The notes under the pieces were generated by a model that saw only the letters and a list, made by a program, of their open reading frames with translations, had not been told where the DNA came from and ran no database searches. Positions 37,289 to 45,825 of a stretch of DNA of 64,000 nucleotides are shown piece by piece. The stretch is from a bacterium (GTDB lineage: Bacteria; Sumerlaeota; Sumerlaeia; SLMS01), in the NCBI GenBank assembly GCA_016125005.1, contig WGMQ01000003.1, positions 82,833-146,832 of the forward strand, written 5' to 3'. The position numbers and the translations under genes were made by a program. Positions within the stretch are counted from its first letter, which is position 1. Each line of letters begins with the position of its first letter.

Positions 37289-37329
37289 GGATTCGCGGGT
37301 CACGGATGTCATGTCCGTGACCCGAATCC
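37289..37329 (+). other. Long inverted repeat after ettA
   Basis: GGATTC and GGGTCACGGA pair with TCCGTGACCC and GAATCC across a 7-base loop, with a 2-base bulge (16 base pairs in all). It starts 14 bases after the ettA stop. No T run follows, so it may act as a transcript-end stabiliser or a weak terminator rather than a classic intrinsic terminator. Confidence 0.55.
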
Positions 37330-37501
37330 AGCGGTCAACGTCTCTCGACATGGGTGGAGATGACACGGTGACGCTTTATTGGACCGTGTAAGGGTTTTCC
37401 GCAATCTTCGCTTGTCAAGGTGTGTAACTCAGCAGCCATTATCTCCGCCGAGTCTCGCCCCACGACCCGTGTCCATCGTCTCTACGGAGTTTGGTTACTG
37501 C

Positions 37502-38344
37502 ATGAGTTTCCCCGAGCAGGTCAATTCGGAGAACTTCCGCTACGAGCCCTTCCAACGCCCCGAAGACCTGCGGCGCCGGGATACCGGAATCGACATCATC
37601 ACCATTCCCGAGCCGGGCAATGGTCTCTACGTGTCGGGGTTTGCGTGCTCGCCGCGGGCCATCGAGGCGGCTCTGCGCCTGCGCTATAAGATCTTCAACG
37701 AGGAACTGGGCGAGGGCCTGCACACGTCGCGCGAGACGGGCCTCGATCGTGACGAGTTCGACAACCAGATGGATCACATCGTCCTGGTGGAGCGCGGCAC
37801 CGGCGCGGTCGTTGGAACTTACCGCATCCAGACAGTCGCCCACGCACTTTCTCATGAGGGGATCTACTCGGGACGCGAGTATGACCTTAAGCCGCTTGAG
37901 GCGTTCTTCCCCGAGATGGTCGAGACGGGACGCGCCTGCATCTCGAAAGACCACCGCAACTACCCCGCCGTCATCACGATGTGGAAGGCGATTTCTGTCT
38001 ACATGAGCGCCTACCGCCAGCGTTACCTCTTCGGCTGCTGTTCGCTCACATCGCTGGATCCGCTCGATGGCTGGCGCGCGCTCAAGACACTGCGCGGCAT
38101 GAAAGCTGTCCATCCATCGATCTCGGCGGATCCCATGGCCGGGTTTTCCTGCGGTGATGCGTCGATGGAATACAACCCGTCCATCACGCCGCTCGCCAAG
38201 ATCCCCAAGCTTTTCAGCGCCTACCTGCGCCTCGGCACGCAGGTCGTCTCGAAGCCGGCTATTGACCGCGAGTTCGGCACCGTCGACTTCCTGATGTTCC
38301 TCGACGCGCCCTCGGTCAGTTTCTCCCAAATCATGATGCGCTAG
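37502..38344 (+). CDS. GNAT-type N-acyltransferase, OlsB-like
   Basis: A 280-residue protein of the hemolysin-like GNAT group to which ornithine N-acyltransferase OlsB belongs; OlsB attaches a 3-hydroxyacyl chain from ACP to ornithine, the first step of ornithine lipid synthesis. Supporting segments are ALRLRYKIFNEELGEG, VGTYRIQTVAHA and ETGRACISKDHRNYPAVITMWKAIS, the last close to the GR(S/A)CVHPDYRN-type signature. The next gene, 13 bases downstream, is a PlsC-type acyltransferase, matching the OlsB-OlsA arrangement. The ATG at 37502 was chosen as the family N-terminus; the frame extends upstream without a plausible site. An autoinducer synthase is a weaker alternative for the GNAT fold. 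Confidence 0.68.
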   Translation: MSFPEQVNSENFRYEPFQRPEDLRRRDTGIDIITIPEPGNGLYVSGFACSPRAIEAALRLRYKIFNEELGEGLHTSRETGLDRDEFDNQMDHIVLVERGTGAVVGTYRIQTVAHALSHEGIYSGREYDLKPLEAFFPEMVETGRACISKDHRNYPAVITMWKAISVYMSAYRQRYLFGCCSLTSLDPLDGWRALKTLRGMKAVHPSISADPMAGFSCGDASMEYNPSITPLAKIPKLFSAYLRLGTQVVSKPAIDREFGTVDFLMFLDAPSVSFSQIMMR

Positions 38345-38357
38345 GAAAGGGCGGCGC

Positions 38358-39188
38358 GTGACAGGTCGCCTAAAGTCCAACCCGCTCCTTGCCGGTACCC
38401 GCGCGGTGCTCCTGATCATCTGCACGATCTGGAACCTGATCGCGCTGTTCACACGACAGGCGCTCGGCGGCCCCGCGCGGCGCCGCCGCATTGCGCTGGA
38501 GCAGGGCCGCCGCTGGGCCACGACGATGACCAAGATCCTCGGCGTTCGTTGGCACACCACGGGCCCCACTCCTCCGCCGGTCAGCCTCTTGGCGCCGAAC
38601 CACCTGGGCTATGGCGACATCCTCCCCATGATGGCCGCAACACCGTGCATGGTGATGACGCGGACCGAGATCACCACCTGGCCCTTCATCGGGTTTGTGG
38701 TGCGCGCCGCGGACATTCCCGTCATTCAGCGCAAGCAAAGCCGCGACCTGAAGGTAGTCGCCGAACTCGTGGCCGAGCGCCTCAGGGCGGGCTTTCCGCT
38801 CTGCGTCTTCCTGGAGGGCACCTCCACCGGCGGCGACCGCGTGCTCCCCTTCCGCGCCCCGGTAGTGCAGGGCGTCGTCGAATCGGGCCAGCCCATCGTG
38901 CCGGTAGGACTTCGCTGGTCGGGTCCCGAGGGACTCCTCCTCGCCGAGGACGTGGCCTACTGGAAGGACCACGAGTTCCTCCCCCACCTGTGGCGCTTCC
39001 TCGGACTGCGGGGACTCACCTTGGAGATCCGCTTCGGCGACCCCATTCCCACCGCCGGGAGTGATCGCAAGGCGGTGCTACGCCAGAGCCGCGACGCCGT
39101 CTGCGCCCTGTCGGGCCTTCCGCCCATGGACGCTCCCGACCTGAGCTGGGAAAAGAATCCCGTCGAGACTTCCACAAGCCATTCATAA
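38358..39188 (+). CDS. 1-acylglycerol-3-phosphate acyltransferase family (PlsC/OlsA-like)
   Basis: A 276-residue membrane-associated acyltransferase. The HX4D motif appears as NHLGYGD and the acyl-acceptor motif as FLEGTSTGG, with the hydrophobic N-terminal segment usual for PlsC. In the company of the OlsB-like gene it probably adds the second acyl chain to lyso-ornithine lipid (OlsA role), although ordinary phosphatidic acid synthesis is possible. The GTG at 38358 has GGAAAGG upstream and follows the OlsB-like stop by 13 bases, so the two genes form an operon. The AT-rich DNA immediately after it belongs to the next gene's leader. Confidence 0.78.
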   Translation: MTGRLKSNPLLAGTRAVLLIICTIWNLIALFTRQALGGPARRRRIALEQGRRWATTMTKILGVRWHTTGPTPPPVSLLAPNHLGYGDILPMMAATPCMVMTRTEITTWPFIGFVVRAADIPVIQRKQSRDLKVVAELVAERLRAGFPLCVFLEGTSTGGDRVLPFRAPVVQGVVESGQPIVPVGLRWSGPEGLLLAEDVAYWKDHEFLPHLWRFLGLRGLTLEIRFGDPIPTAGSDRKAVLRQSRDAVCALSGLPPMDAPDLSWEKNPVETSTSHS

Positions 39189-39236
39189 TCAATAATCCAC
39201 GACTTCACACCTCCGCTTTTCTAGCAGCCACACCTA

Positions 39237-39265
39237 TCAAACTACAAAAACCATGGATTTTATCA
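39237..39265 (+). repeat. 29-bp direct repeat, copy 1, upstream of second pseudopilin-like gene
   Basis: A 29-base element beginning ATCAAACTACAAAAACCAT, repeated with two mismatches at 39383-39411. The 145-base offset and the position before the pseudopilin-like gene suggest a regulatory element or a small duplication. The whole stretch 39189-39428 is non-coding and AT-rich. Confidence 0.7.
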
Positions 39266-39382
39266 TTGACTCCGCGGCGGAAAACCCGACTATTCCAATC
39301 GTTTTGATCGACACCCAACCGACCAGAGCCGCCAGAGAGCCAGTCCCATGCGCTGTTGCCACTGATTCCAAGTCGTCGCCCA

Positions 39383-39411
39383 ATCAAACTACAAAAACCA
39401 TCGACTTTATC
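39383..39411 (+). repeat. 29-bp direct repeat, copy 2
   Basis: Matches the copy at 39237 at 27 of 29 bases. It ends 17 bases before the ATG of the pseudopilin-like gene, just upstream of its AAGGAG ribosome-binding site, so it lies in the 5' leader and could influence transcription or translation. Confidence 0.7.
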
Positions 39412-39428
39412 GCACAAGGAGCATTCCC

Positions 39429-40151
39429 ATGACTCGTCGTTCTGCTTTCACGCTCATCGAGCTTCTCATCGTGGTCGCCATCATCGCGATCCTGGCGGCC
39501 ATCGCCGTCCCCAACTTCCTCGAAGCCCAGACCCGCGCGAAGGTCAGCCGCGTGAAGTCCGACCATCGGGCCATCGCCACCGCGTTCGAGGCCTATCACG
39601 TGGACAACAACGCCTACCCTCCGCAGGGTCCGGTCACGTTGAGCGCCTACCCCTGGATTGGCGACGAAACCCGCGTCTATGGCGGTGACGGACCGCTCCA
39701 TGCGGTGGGCAACCCTCCGCCGGCCTGGCACGCCTCGACGCCGATTGCCTACCTGTCGTCCACCTCGGCTGTGTTCGCGGATCCATTCTTCCGAAATTTC
39801 GGCGTCAACGGGACGAATATCGTGAACGATACCCGGTACTATAACTACTCGGGCGACTACTACAAGGGGCGCACTTACCGGGCGTCGTCCGACGGCAGCA
39901 TCAGTCAGTTCGAGGCCACGTCACGCCTGCTGCAGCAAGTCGGTGGCTGGCACCTGCGCAGCCGCGGCCCGGACGGAGATTACGAGCCCCGTTCCAATGG
40001 ATGGTCGGACTTCATCCTGTATCGCGGCCAGAGCAACCAGGGTACCTCGGGCAACGGCGGCATCAATGCGGTCTACGACCCGACGAACGGCACGGTCAGC
40101 GACGGCGATATCGCCCGTTTCGGCAAGGGTGTGAACCCAGGTCTGAAGTAA
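39429..40151 (+). CDS. Pseudopilin-like protein (second paralogue)
   Basis: A 240-residue protein with a class III prepilin signal: short basic leader (MTRRSA) then FTLIELLIVVAIIAILAAIAVPNFLEAQTRAKVSRVKSD. The remainder (YHVDNNAYPPQGP; a WHLRSRGPDGD segment) ends in YDPTNGTVSDGDIARFGKG, almost the same C-terminus as the protein at 22.4-23.1 kb. Such proteins are assembled by type II secretion or type IV pilus machinery and are abundant as paralogues in some uncultured phyla. A clear AAGGAG lies upstream. It is monocistronic, with its own repeat-bearing leader and a strong terminator after it. The cleavage site here has Ser-Ala-Phe rather than Gly before Phe, an atypical -1 residue. Confidence 0.85.
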   Translation: MTRRSAFTLIELLIVVAIIAILAAIAVPNFLEAQTRAKVSRVKSDHRAIATAFEAYHVDNNAYPPQGPVTLSAYPWIGDETRVYGGDGPLHAVGNPPPAWHASTPIAYLSSTSAVFADPFFRNFGVNGTNIVNDTRYYNYSGDYYKGRTYRASSDGSISQFEATSRLLQQVGGWHLRSRGPDGDYEPRSNGWSDFILYRGQSNQGTSGNGGINAVYDPTNGTVSDGDIARFGKGVNPGLK

Positions 40152-40225
40152 GGCGGAGTCTTTATGGAGTCGTCCCGTCCATGGGGGACACCTGTCACAA
40201 CAAGGGTCACGGACGGCTCAAGGTG

Positions 40226-40258
40226 CGGGGCGCTGGGAACAGCGCCCCGTTCGCCTTT
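40226..40258 (+). terminator. Intrinsic terminator after pseudopilin-like gene (possibly bidirectional)
   Basis: A 9-bp GC stem CGGGGCGCT with loop GGGAAC and AGCGCCCCG is followed by TTCGCCTTTT. It lies between convergent genes, and its T run touches the stop codon of the Rrf2 gene. Confidence 0.8.
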
Positions 40259-40716
40259 TAGATGTAGAACATGTTGCCGTCTTTGGCGCGGCGCTGCTCG
40301 TCGGTACGGTCGAGCACGTCCTGAAGTGTCGTTCCGTCCAGCACGTCGGAGATGGCGTCACGCGCATCCTTCATGACCAGGCGGATGCCACAGGTCGCCG
40401 GATCGGGACAGTCATCGCACATGACGGGTGCGGTCAGGCTGGCACAGCGCAATGGCGCCAATGGTCCATCGATGGTGCGGACAATGCCGCCAACGGGGAT
40501 TTTCTCGGGATCCATGGCGAGCACATAGCCGCCACCGCGCCCCTTCTTGCTGTCGAGGTATCCGGCATTCTTCAGTTCAAGCAGGATCAACTCGAGGAAC
40601 TTCTTGGGGAGCGCTTCCGCCTCGGCGATTTCGCTGATCAAGCGCGGCCCGCGGCGGTGATGCCGGGCGAGGTGCAGCATGGCGGTGAGGGCATACTTGG
40701 CTTTGCGAGAGAGCAT
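40258..40716 (-). CDS. Rrf2-family transcriptional regulator
   Basis: A 152-residue DNA-binding regulator: N-terminal winged helix (KAKYALTAMLHLARHH, LISEIAEAEALPKKFLELILLELKNAGYLDSKKGRGGGYVLA) and a cysteine-bearing region CASLTAPVMCDDCPDPATC. In IscR-type members three such cysteines bind an iron-sulphur cluster, so it may sense iron-sulphur status, oxygen or nitric oxide. The ATG at 40716 (MLSRKAKYAL) matches the family start; an upstream extension to 40773 is not expected. It stands alone, convergent with the pseudopilin-like gene and divergent from the lipoprotein gene at 41.0 kb; no isc or suf gene is nearby to indicate a target. Confidence 0.9.
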   Translation of the reverse strand: MLSRKAKYALTAMLHLARHHRRGPRLISEIAEAEALPKKFLELILLELKNAGYLDSKKGRGGGYVLAMDPEKIPVGGIVRTIDGPLAPLRCASLTAPVMCDDCPDPATCGIRLVMKDARDAISDVLDGTTLQDVLDRTDEQRRAKDGNMFYI

Positions 40717-40984
40717 CGGTCTTTCCCGGGCCGGATTGTGGGGCAGGAAATCACGAGGCAAGCGGCGGGACAAGGACAGTTGAGGATGCAGCGCTAAGCG
40801 GCGGGAAAGGGAGTCTCACCACTGGGACACGGAGGCACGGGGAAAGGCGCACTGTCACCCATGTACCCGGATCATACCTTCGTCTTGGTCGCCCCGACCC
40901 GCCGCTTCATCGCCGTTTCCCGTTGGCCCGCTTGGTGCTCGCTCGGGTTCAATCATGACAGCCCGGTTGGGCAGGAGGTCAGTC

Positions 40985-41719
40985 GTGTTGGCAAGTCGTT
41001 CCGGTTGGTTGTTGATGGGAGTCGCGCTCTTGTGCGTCGGCTGCGATGAGCAGCAGGTGCTTTACCGAACCCAGTCCAAGGAGCAGATTCCTCCCGTTCC
41101 GGAAGGGGTGGAAAGCGCCGTCTCGGCGGCTCCGGCGGCGACAATACCGACGCAACCCGCTCCGGTTGCGACCTCTCTTCCGAGCCCCAAGGCCACCAGT
41201 TGGGATCCGATTGTGGCCACCGAGCCGTTGACGCCCTCCACGTTCCAGTCGGTTCGCGTCGAGCTGCCGACGCGCTACGAACTCTCCGACAGGCAGATGC
41301 CGATGCGCCTCGGCACTTGGGCGATTCCGGGAAGCGGGGGCTCCGAGGCAGGCGAGTTGGTGCTCTACTACTTCGGCGCCGGACAGGGCGGCGGTGTGGA
41401 GGAGAACGTGAAACGCTGGGTCGGCCAGTTCCGCGGTGCCTCGTCCGGTGAGAGCCCGCTGGTGCGGTTTGAGAGCGGTTCGCGCGACAACCTAACCATC
41501 ACGCGGGCCACCATCGAGGGCACTTGGTCGGCACCGGCCATGGGGCCGGGCGCTCCCGCGCAGCCTGCGCGTCCCGAATACGCCCTGGACGCACTCATCG
41601 TCGAGGGCGGCCCCGGCGGCACGCTGTTCTTCCGCTTCACGGGTCCCGTGGCGCTGATTCGGAACGAGGACGCGGCGATCCGTGCTGTCGCCGGTTCGAT
41701 GACCGTCGCCGCACCGTGA
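40985..41719 (+). CDS. Predicted lipoprotein of unknown function
   Basis: A 244-residue lipoprotein: the start GTG at 40985 has AGGAGG six bases upstream and yields a signal peptide ending in the lipobox ALLCVGC. A Pro/Ala-rich linker (about residues 35-70) is followed by a globular domain with GELVLYYFGAGQGG and ENVKRWVGQF. The domain recalls small uncharacterised planctomycete-type lipoproteins, but no function is known to me. It ends 2 bases before the convergent TPR membrane protein gene. A better start could lie earlier (40955), but then the signal peptide would be unusually long. Confidence 0.65.
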   Translation: MLASRSGWLLMGVALLCVGCDEQQVLYRTQSKEQIPPVPEGVESAVSAAPAATIPTQPAPVATSLPSPKATSWDPIVATEPLTPSTFQSVRVELPTRYELSDRQMPMRLGTWAIPGSGGSEAGELVLYYFGAGQGGGVEENVKRWVGQFRGASSGESPLVRFESGSRDNLTITRATIEGTWSAPAMGPGAPAQPARPEYALDALIVEGGPGGTLFFRFTGPVALIRNEDAAIRAVAGSMTVAAP

Positions 41720-41721
41720 CC

Positions 41722-43929
41722 TCAAGGGGCCGCGGCGTGACGCTCGCGAGCCCGACGCAGGTTCTCGGCAATTTCCTCATCGTCTGGGGCGAGCCTTGCC
41801 GCTCGCTCCAGCACGTTGATGCCCAGCTCGGGCTTCCCCTGCATGAGACGCAAAATCCCGAGTCCATGCAGCGCGTCCACATTGTCCGGATCAACCTGCA
41901 CGGCGAGACCGTATAGACGGAGCGCATCGGGCCAACGCTTGTCCGATTCCGCGTTGCCCGCCGCATAGGCCAGTTGCTTGGCCCGCGCCACGGGGTCCGA
42001 CTCGTCGGCGTATTCGAGTTCATAGGCAGAAGCCAGCAGTGCCGGATCGCGCTGAAGCATGGACAGTCGCCGAAGGGCCTCGTGTCGGACACGTTCCTCT
42101 GCAATGGGAGTGGCGTGGGCGCGCTCCAGGCGACGGATCGCCTCCGCCTGGCGACCGAGAGCAGGCAGTCGTTCCGCCATGACCACCAACCCGTTGAAAT
42201 CGGCGGGATAGACAGCAAGCGCCTTCTCCGCCAGGTGGACCGCCCGCTCGATCTCGCCCCGCTCGTGCGCCTTGAAGGCCAGCAGGCCGTAGGCGACGGC
42301 GAGACCCTTCGTGGGGATTTCGATCTTGTCGAGGGCCGCCAGCGCCTCGTCCTCGAACCCATTGTCGATCAGGGGAAGCGCAGCCAACGCACGGTTGGGG
42401 GGCGTTGTGTCGTCGTAGGAAAGCATCTGCCGGGCGGCGGCAACGGCGGCCTCCGGGTCCTTCATCGCGTCGGCAATCGTGTAGCGCATGTAGGCCGCAT
42501 CGGAGGGCTTCTTGATGCGATCGACAAGGGCAAGTGCCTCCGTGAAACGTCCCAGCTTGGCGAGGCGAGCGGACTCATTGACGAGGGCCAGCGGGTCCAT
42601 TTGCGATTGGGCGGAGGAGGCATAGTCCTCCACGCGGGCCGCGCCGCCAGAATCGGCGCCGACCTGCGCCGCACGGCGATAGAGCTTTGCCCGATAGGAA
42701 TCGGGATAGGTCTCGTAGGCGCGATCCCATAACGCCGTGGAGGAGGACCACCATTCCTGGGCGCGGATGCTCATCACCGAGGCACCGAGCACCAAGATCA
42801 GCGCGACCGCCGCTGCCATCGGGGCGGAGGCACGCATTCGCGCGAAGAGCGACCCCATACCCGCCAGGGCCGGGAGCAGCAGCAGCGTCGGGACGTAGGA
42901 GTAGCGGTCCGCCGCGAACGCCGATCCAAAGGTGACGATGCCGCTCACGGGCCCAAGGCATACCGCCGAGGCGAGCAGCGCAAAGGAGACCGCAGGGGCC
43001 CGCTTCCAGCACGCCACCACCGTCGCCAGTCCTGCCACGCAGAAGAGCACGCCCGCGATGGCCCAGGGAGCCTTGGCCGATGGATAGAACTCCAGCGCGT
43101 AGAGCGGCGAAAGCCCCGTGGGGACCAGCGTCTTCATGGTGTAGAACAGTGGGGCGAAGCTGGCGATGGCGAGACGGACTTTCAGCGGCACATCGGGTAC
43201 GATGGCTCCTGCCTGGGACATCTTGTTCAGCACCGCAAAGACGACGGCGATGACGAGTCCCACACCGATTGCCGCAAGGCGTGGTGCGCTGAAGCGCTGT
43301 CTATACACAAGCTCGTGCAGCAACCAGATGAGCGGGATGCTGACCGCCATCGCCTTGGATAGCGACGCGATCAGCAGTGCCAGCAGCGCCACCCCCAACC
43401 AGCGCAGCGATCCCAGGTCCGCCCGCGTCCAGGCGTACAGCGACAGCATGTAGAAGACCCCGCAAAGCACGTCCTTGCGCTCGCTGATCCAGACGACGCT
43501 TTCCACGCGCAGGGGATGTGCCGCGAAGAGCAGCAGGGCGAAGAACGCCACCCAGCCCTGCACGCCCAGACGCCGCAGCCACGCGAACGACACCACCAGG
43601 ACGAGCGAGTGAAGCGCGATGTTCGGCAGCCGGAACCCCATCGGGCTATATCCCCAGAGGTGCACATCGATCATGTAGCTGAGCATCGTCAGCGGATGAT
43701 AGTTGACGAAATAGGAGTGGAGGAAGATGCCCTTCACGTTGGCCCAGCTCAGGTTGAGCAGCCATCCGCAGCGCATGATGTACTCCTGATCGTCCCAATT
43801 GAGCAGGGGATGCGTGAAGGACCAGGAATAGAGCACGAAAGGGAAAAGGAACAGGACCGGCATGAACAATAGCCAGTCGCGCCGGTCGGCAGCGGGTGGT
43901 GACGAGGTGGGATCGTTGGTGGCGGTCAA
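41722..43929 (-). CDS. Multi-pass membrane protein with C-terminal TPR repeats (TMTC/glycosyltransferase-like)
   Basis: A 735-residue protein. The N-terminal 400 residues hold about ten membrane spans, with an acidic WDDQEYI in the first outside loop and the segment HPLRVESVVWISERKDVLCGVFYMLSLYAW, characteristic of the GT-C-type, TMTC-like group of TPR membrane proteins. The C-terminal 300 residues form tetratricopeptide-like helices (YGLLAFKAHERGEIERAVHLAEKALAVYP). Such proteins are thought to transfer sugars from lipid carriers to proteins at the outer face of the membrane; the substrate is unknown. It is convergent with the lipoprotein gene and divergent from glycyl-tRNA synthetase. Two octamers lie at 41911 and 43299. 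Confidence 0.78.
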   Translation of the reverse strand: MTATNDPTSSPPAADRRDWLLFMPVLFLFPFVLYSWSFTHPLLNWDDQEYIMRCGWLLNLSWANVKGIFLHSYFVNYHPLTMLSYMIDVHLWGYSPMGFRLPNIALHSLVLVVSFAWLRRLGVQGWVAFFALLLFAAHPLRVESVVWISERKDVLCGVFYMLSLYAWTRADLGSLRWLGVALLALLIASLSKAMAVSIPLIWLLHELVYRQRFSAPRLAAIGVGLVIAVVFAVLNKMSQAGAIVPDVPLKVRLAIASFAPLFYTMKTLVPTGLSPLYALEFYPSAKAPWAIAGVLFCVAGLATVVACWKRAPAVSFALLASAVCLGPVSGIVTFGSAFAADRYSYVPTLLLLPALAGMGSLFARMRASAPMAAAVALILVLGASVMSIRAQEWWSSSTALWDRAYETYPDSYRAKLYRRAAQVGADSGGAARVEDYASSAQSQMDPLALVNESARLAKLGRFTEALALVDRIKKPSDAAYMRYTIADAMKDPEAAVAAARQMLSYDDTTPPNRALAALPLIDNGFEDEALAALDKIEIPTKGLAVAYGLLAFKAHERGEIERAVHLAEKALAVYPADFNGLVVMAERLPALGRQAEAIRRLERAHATPIAEERVRHEALRRLSMLQRDPALLASAYELEYADESDPVARAKQLAYAAGNAESDKRWPDALRLYGLAVQVDPDNVDALHGLGILRLMQGKPELGINVLERAARLAPDDEEIAENLRRARERHAAAP

Positions 43930-44274
43930 GCTGGCGTCGCCCCGCAGGAGATGGCCCGCACCTTGGGCGGAGGCGCGGGGAGTGGCAATCGCCGTTTCCA
44001 GGAAATCCTAAAGATCACTCAGGAGAGGCATAACGGCTCGCAGCCGAGGCGGCCAAGGGGGTGGGCGAGAGAGTGTATTCAACATACATGACCGAGCCCA
44101 CCGACCGCAGGCCAACGAAGGATCCGGACCTTTGGGACCTCCTGTCGCCGTTTCGGGCGGGCGAACTTTTCCCTTCACGCGCGGCGCCACGTCCGCCTAG
44201 CGTCTGCGTCCGTCCGTCGAAAGACGGAACGAGCATCCCCCGCAGCCAGCGGGCAGAACGGCAGCCGTCACGAA
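43930..44274. other. Divergent intergenic region before glyQS
   Basis: About 345 bases between the TPR membrane gene and glycyl-tRNA synthetase. Promoters of both should lie here. No T-box-like structure, tRNA or convincing small gene was recognised; short frames overlap the region on both strands without family resemblance. Confidence 0.45.
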
Positions 44275-45825
44275 ATGACCACCGAAAACGAACTCAAGCC
44301 CCACGTAACCCTCGATACCATCGTGTCCCTTTGCAAGCGCCGCGGCATCATCTTCCCCGGCTCGGAAATCTATGAGGGTCTCCAGGGTACCTACGACTAC
44401 GGTCCCATCGGCGCCGAACTGAAGAAGAACGTCAAGAACCTGTGGTGGAAGTCGATGATCTATGACCGCGACGACGTCGAGGGCATCGACTGCGCGATCC
44501 TCATGAACCCCAAGGTTTGGAAGGCCTCGGGCCACGTCGACACCTTCAGCGATCCGCTGGCGGACTCGATGGGCCCCTCCCGCAAGCGCTACCGCGCCGA
44601 CCACGTCGAGCCGATCGAATGCACCGCCTTCGAAGTGATCGACGTCACCGACGAGGGCTCGGAGAAGCGCATCGAGGGGGCCAAGATCTGGGCACCCTCC
44701 AAGAAGAAGGCGAAGGAGTTCTACCAGACCTGGTGGGAGAAGCATCTGGGCCTGGCGGGGCGCCGCGTGAAGCTGGAGGAAGTCGCCGGTTCGACGCGGG
44801 TGGGGCGTTTCTCTCCCGACGACGGTGGCGAGTTGGGCGAGCCGCGCGCCTTCAACCTCATGCTGAGCACGCACTGCGGCCCCGTGGCCGACAGCGCCGC
44901 GAAGGTGTACCTGCGCCCGGAAACGGCTCAGGGCATGTTCGTCAATTACAGCAACGTCCAGACCTCGATGCGTCGCAAGCTCCCCTTCGGCATCGCCCAG
45001 ATGGGCCGCAGCTTCCGCAACGAGATCACCCCGAAGAACTTCATCTTCCGCACGCGCGAGTTCGAGCAGATGGAGATGGAATTCTTCTGTAAGCCCGGCC
45101 ACCTATGCAAGGAGGGCGAGCTGACCGACGACCAGTGGCATGAGCACTGGGTCGAGTACCGCACCAACTTCTACGTCAAGTACGGTATCAGGCGCGACCA
45201 CCTTCGCTTCCACTACCAGACGAAGGAAGAACTGGCCCACTATTCGAAGGCCTGCTGCGACATCGAGTTCCTCTTCCCGCTCGGCTGGCAGGAGCTGGAG
45301 GGCATCGCCAACCGCACGGACTACGACCTGCGGATGCACATGGAGCACAGCGGCAAGGACCTGAAGTACTTCGACCAGGAACTGAACACGCACTATGTTC
45401 CCTACGTGATCGAACCCGCCGCCGGCGTGGATCGCGCCGTGCTCGCGTTCCTCACCGACGCCTACCTGGAAGAACAGGTGAAGGAGGACAAGCGCGTGGT
45501 GCTGAAGCTGCACCCGGAGCTGGCCCCCATCAAGGCGGCCGTCTTCCCGCTCCTCAAGAACCGCCCCGAACTGGTCGAGATGGCCCGCAACCTGTGCCGC
45601 GAGATGAAGCAGTCCTTCTACACGGTCTACGACGACACGGCGGCCATCGGGAAGCTGTATAGACGCCAGGACGAGATCGGTACGCCCTTCTGCGTAACCG
45701 TCGACGTGGATTCGCTCGACGACCAGGCCGTCACGGTCCGCGATCGCGACTCTATGCAGCAGGTCCGCATCGGCATCGACAAGGTGCGCGATTACATCGC
45801 CGGGGAGCTGCGCGGAAAGTCGTGA
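44275..45825 (+). CDS. glyQS: Glycine--tRNA ligase (single-chain, dimeric type)
   Basis: Class II aminoacyl-tRNA synthetase charging tRNA-Gly. The 516-residue product is the alpha2, eukaryote/archaea-like form: opening DTIVSLCKRRGIIFPGSEIYEGLQGTYDYGPIG, motif 2 area RPETAQGMFVNYSN and FGIAQMGRSFRNEITP, MEMEFFCKP, and a C-terminal anticodon-binding domain (RQDEIGTPFCVTVD). The ATG at 44275 matches the family start. The stop overlaps the GTG of the next lipoprotein gene (GTGA). A GTCTATAC octamer in antisense orientation lies at 45657. Identity is firm. Confidence 0.96.
   Translation: MTTENELKPHVTLDTIVSLCKRRGIIFPGSEIYEGLQGTYDYGPIGAELKKNVKNLWWKSMIYDRDDVEGIDCAILMNPKVWKASGHVDTFSDPLADSMGPSRKRYRADHVEPIECTAFEVIDVTDEGSEKRIEGAKIWAPSKKKAKEFYQTWWEKHLGLAGRRVKLEEVAGSTRVGRFSPDDGGELGEPRAFNLMLSTHCGPVADSAAKVYLRPETAQGMFVNYSNVQTSMRRKLPFGIAQMGRSFRNEITPKNFIFRTREFEQMEMEFFCKPGHLCKEGELTDDQWHEHWVEYRTNFYVKYGIRRDHLRFHYQTKEELAHYSKACCDIEFLFPLGWQELEGIANRTDYDLRMHMEHSGKDLKYFDQELNTHYVPYVIEPAAGVDRAVLAFLTDAYLEEQVKEDKRVVLKLHPELAPIKAAVFPLLKNRPELVEMARNLCREMKQSFYTVYDDTAAIGKLYRRQDEIGTPFCVTVDVDSLDDQAVTVRDRDSMQQVRIGIDKVRDYIAGELRGKS

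Noticed and set aside
37289..37329. Classic intrinsic terminator after ettA
   Set aside because: The stem is strong but no T run follows; recorded only as an inverted repeat.
44197..45102. A 301-codon minus-strand frame opposite glyQS
   Set aside because: glyQS has full family signatures on the plus strand.
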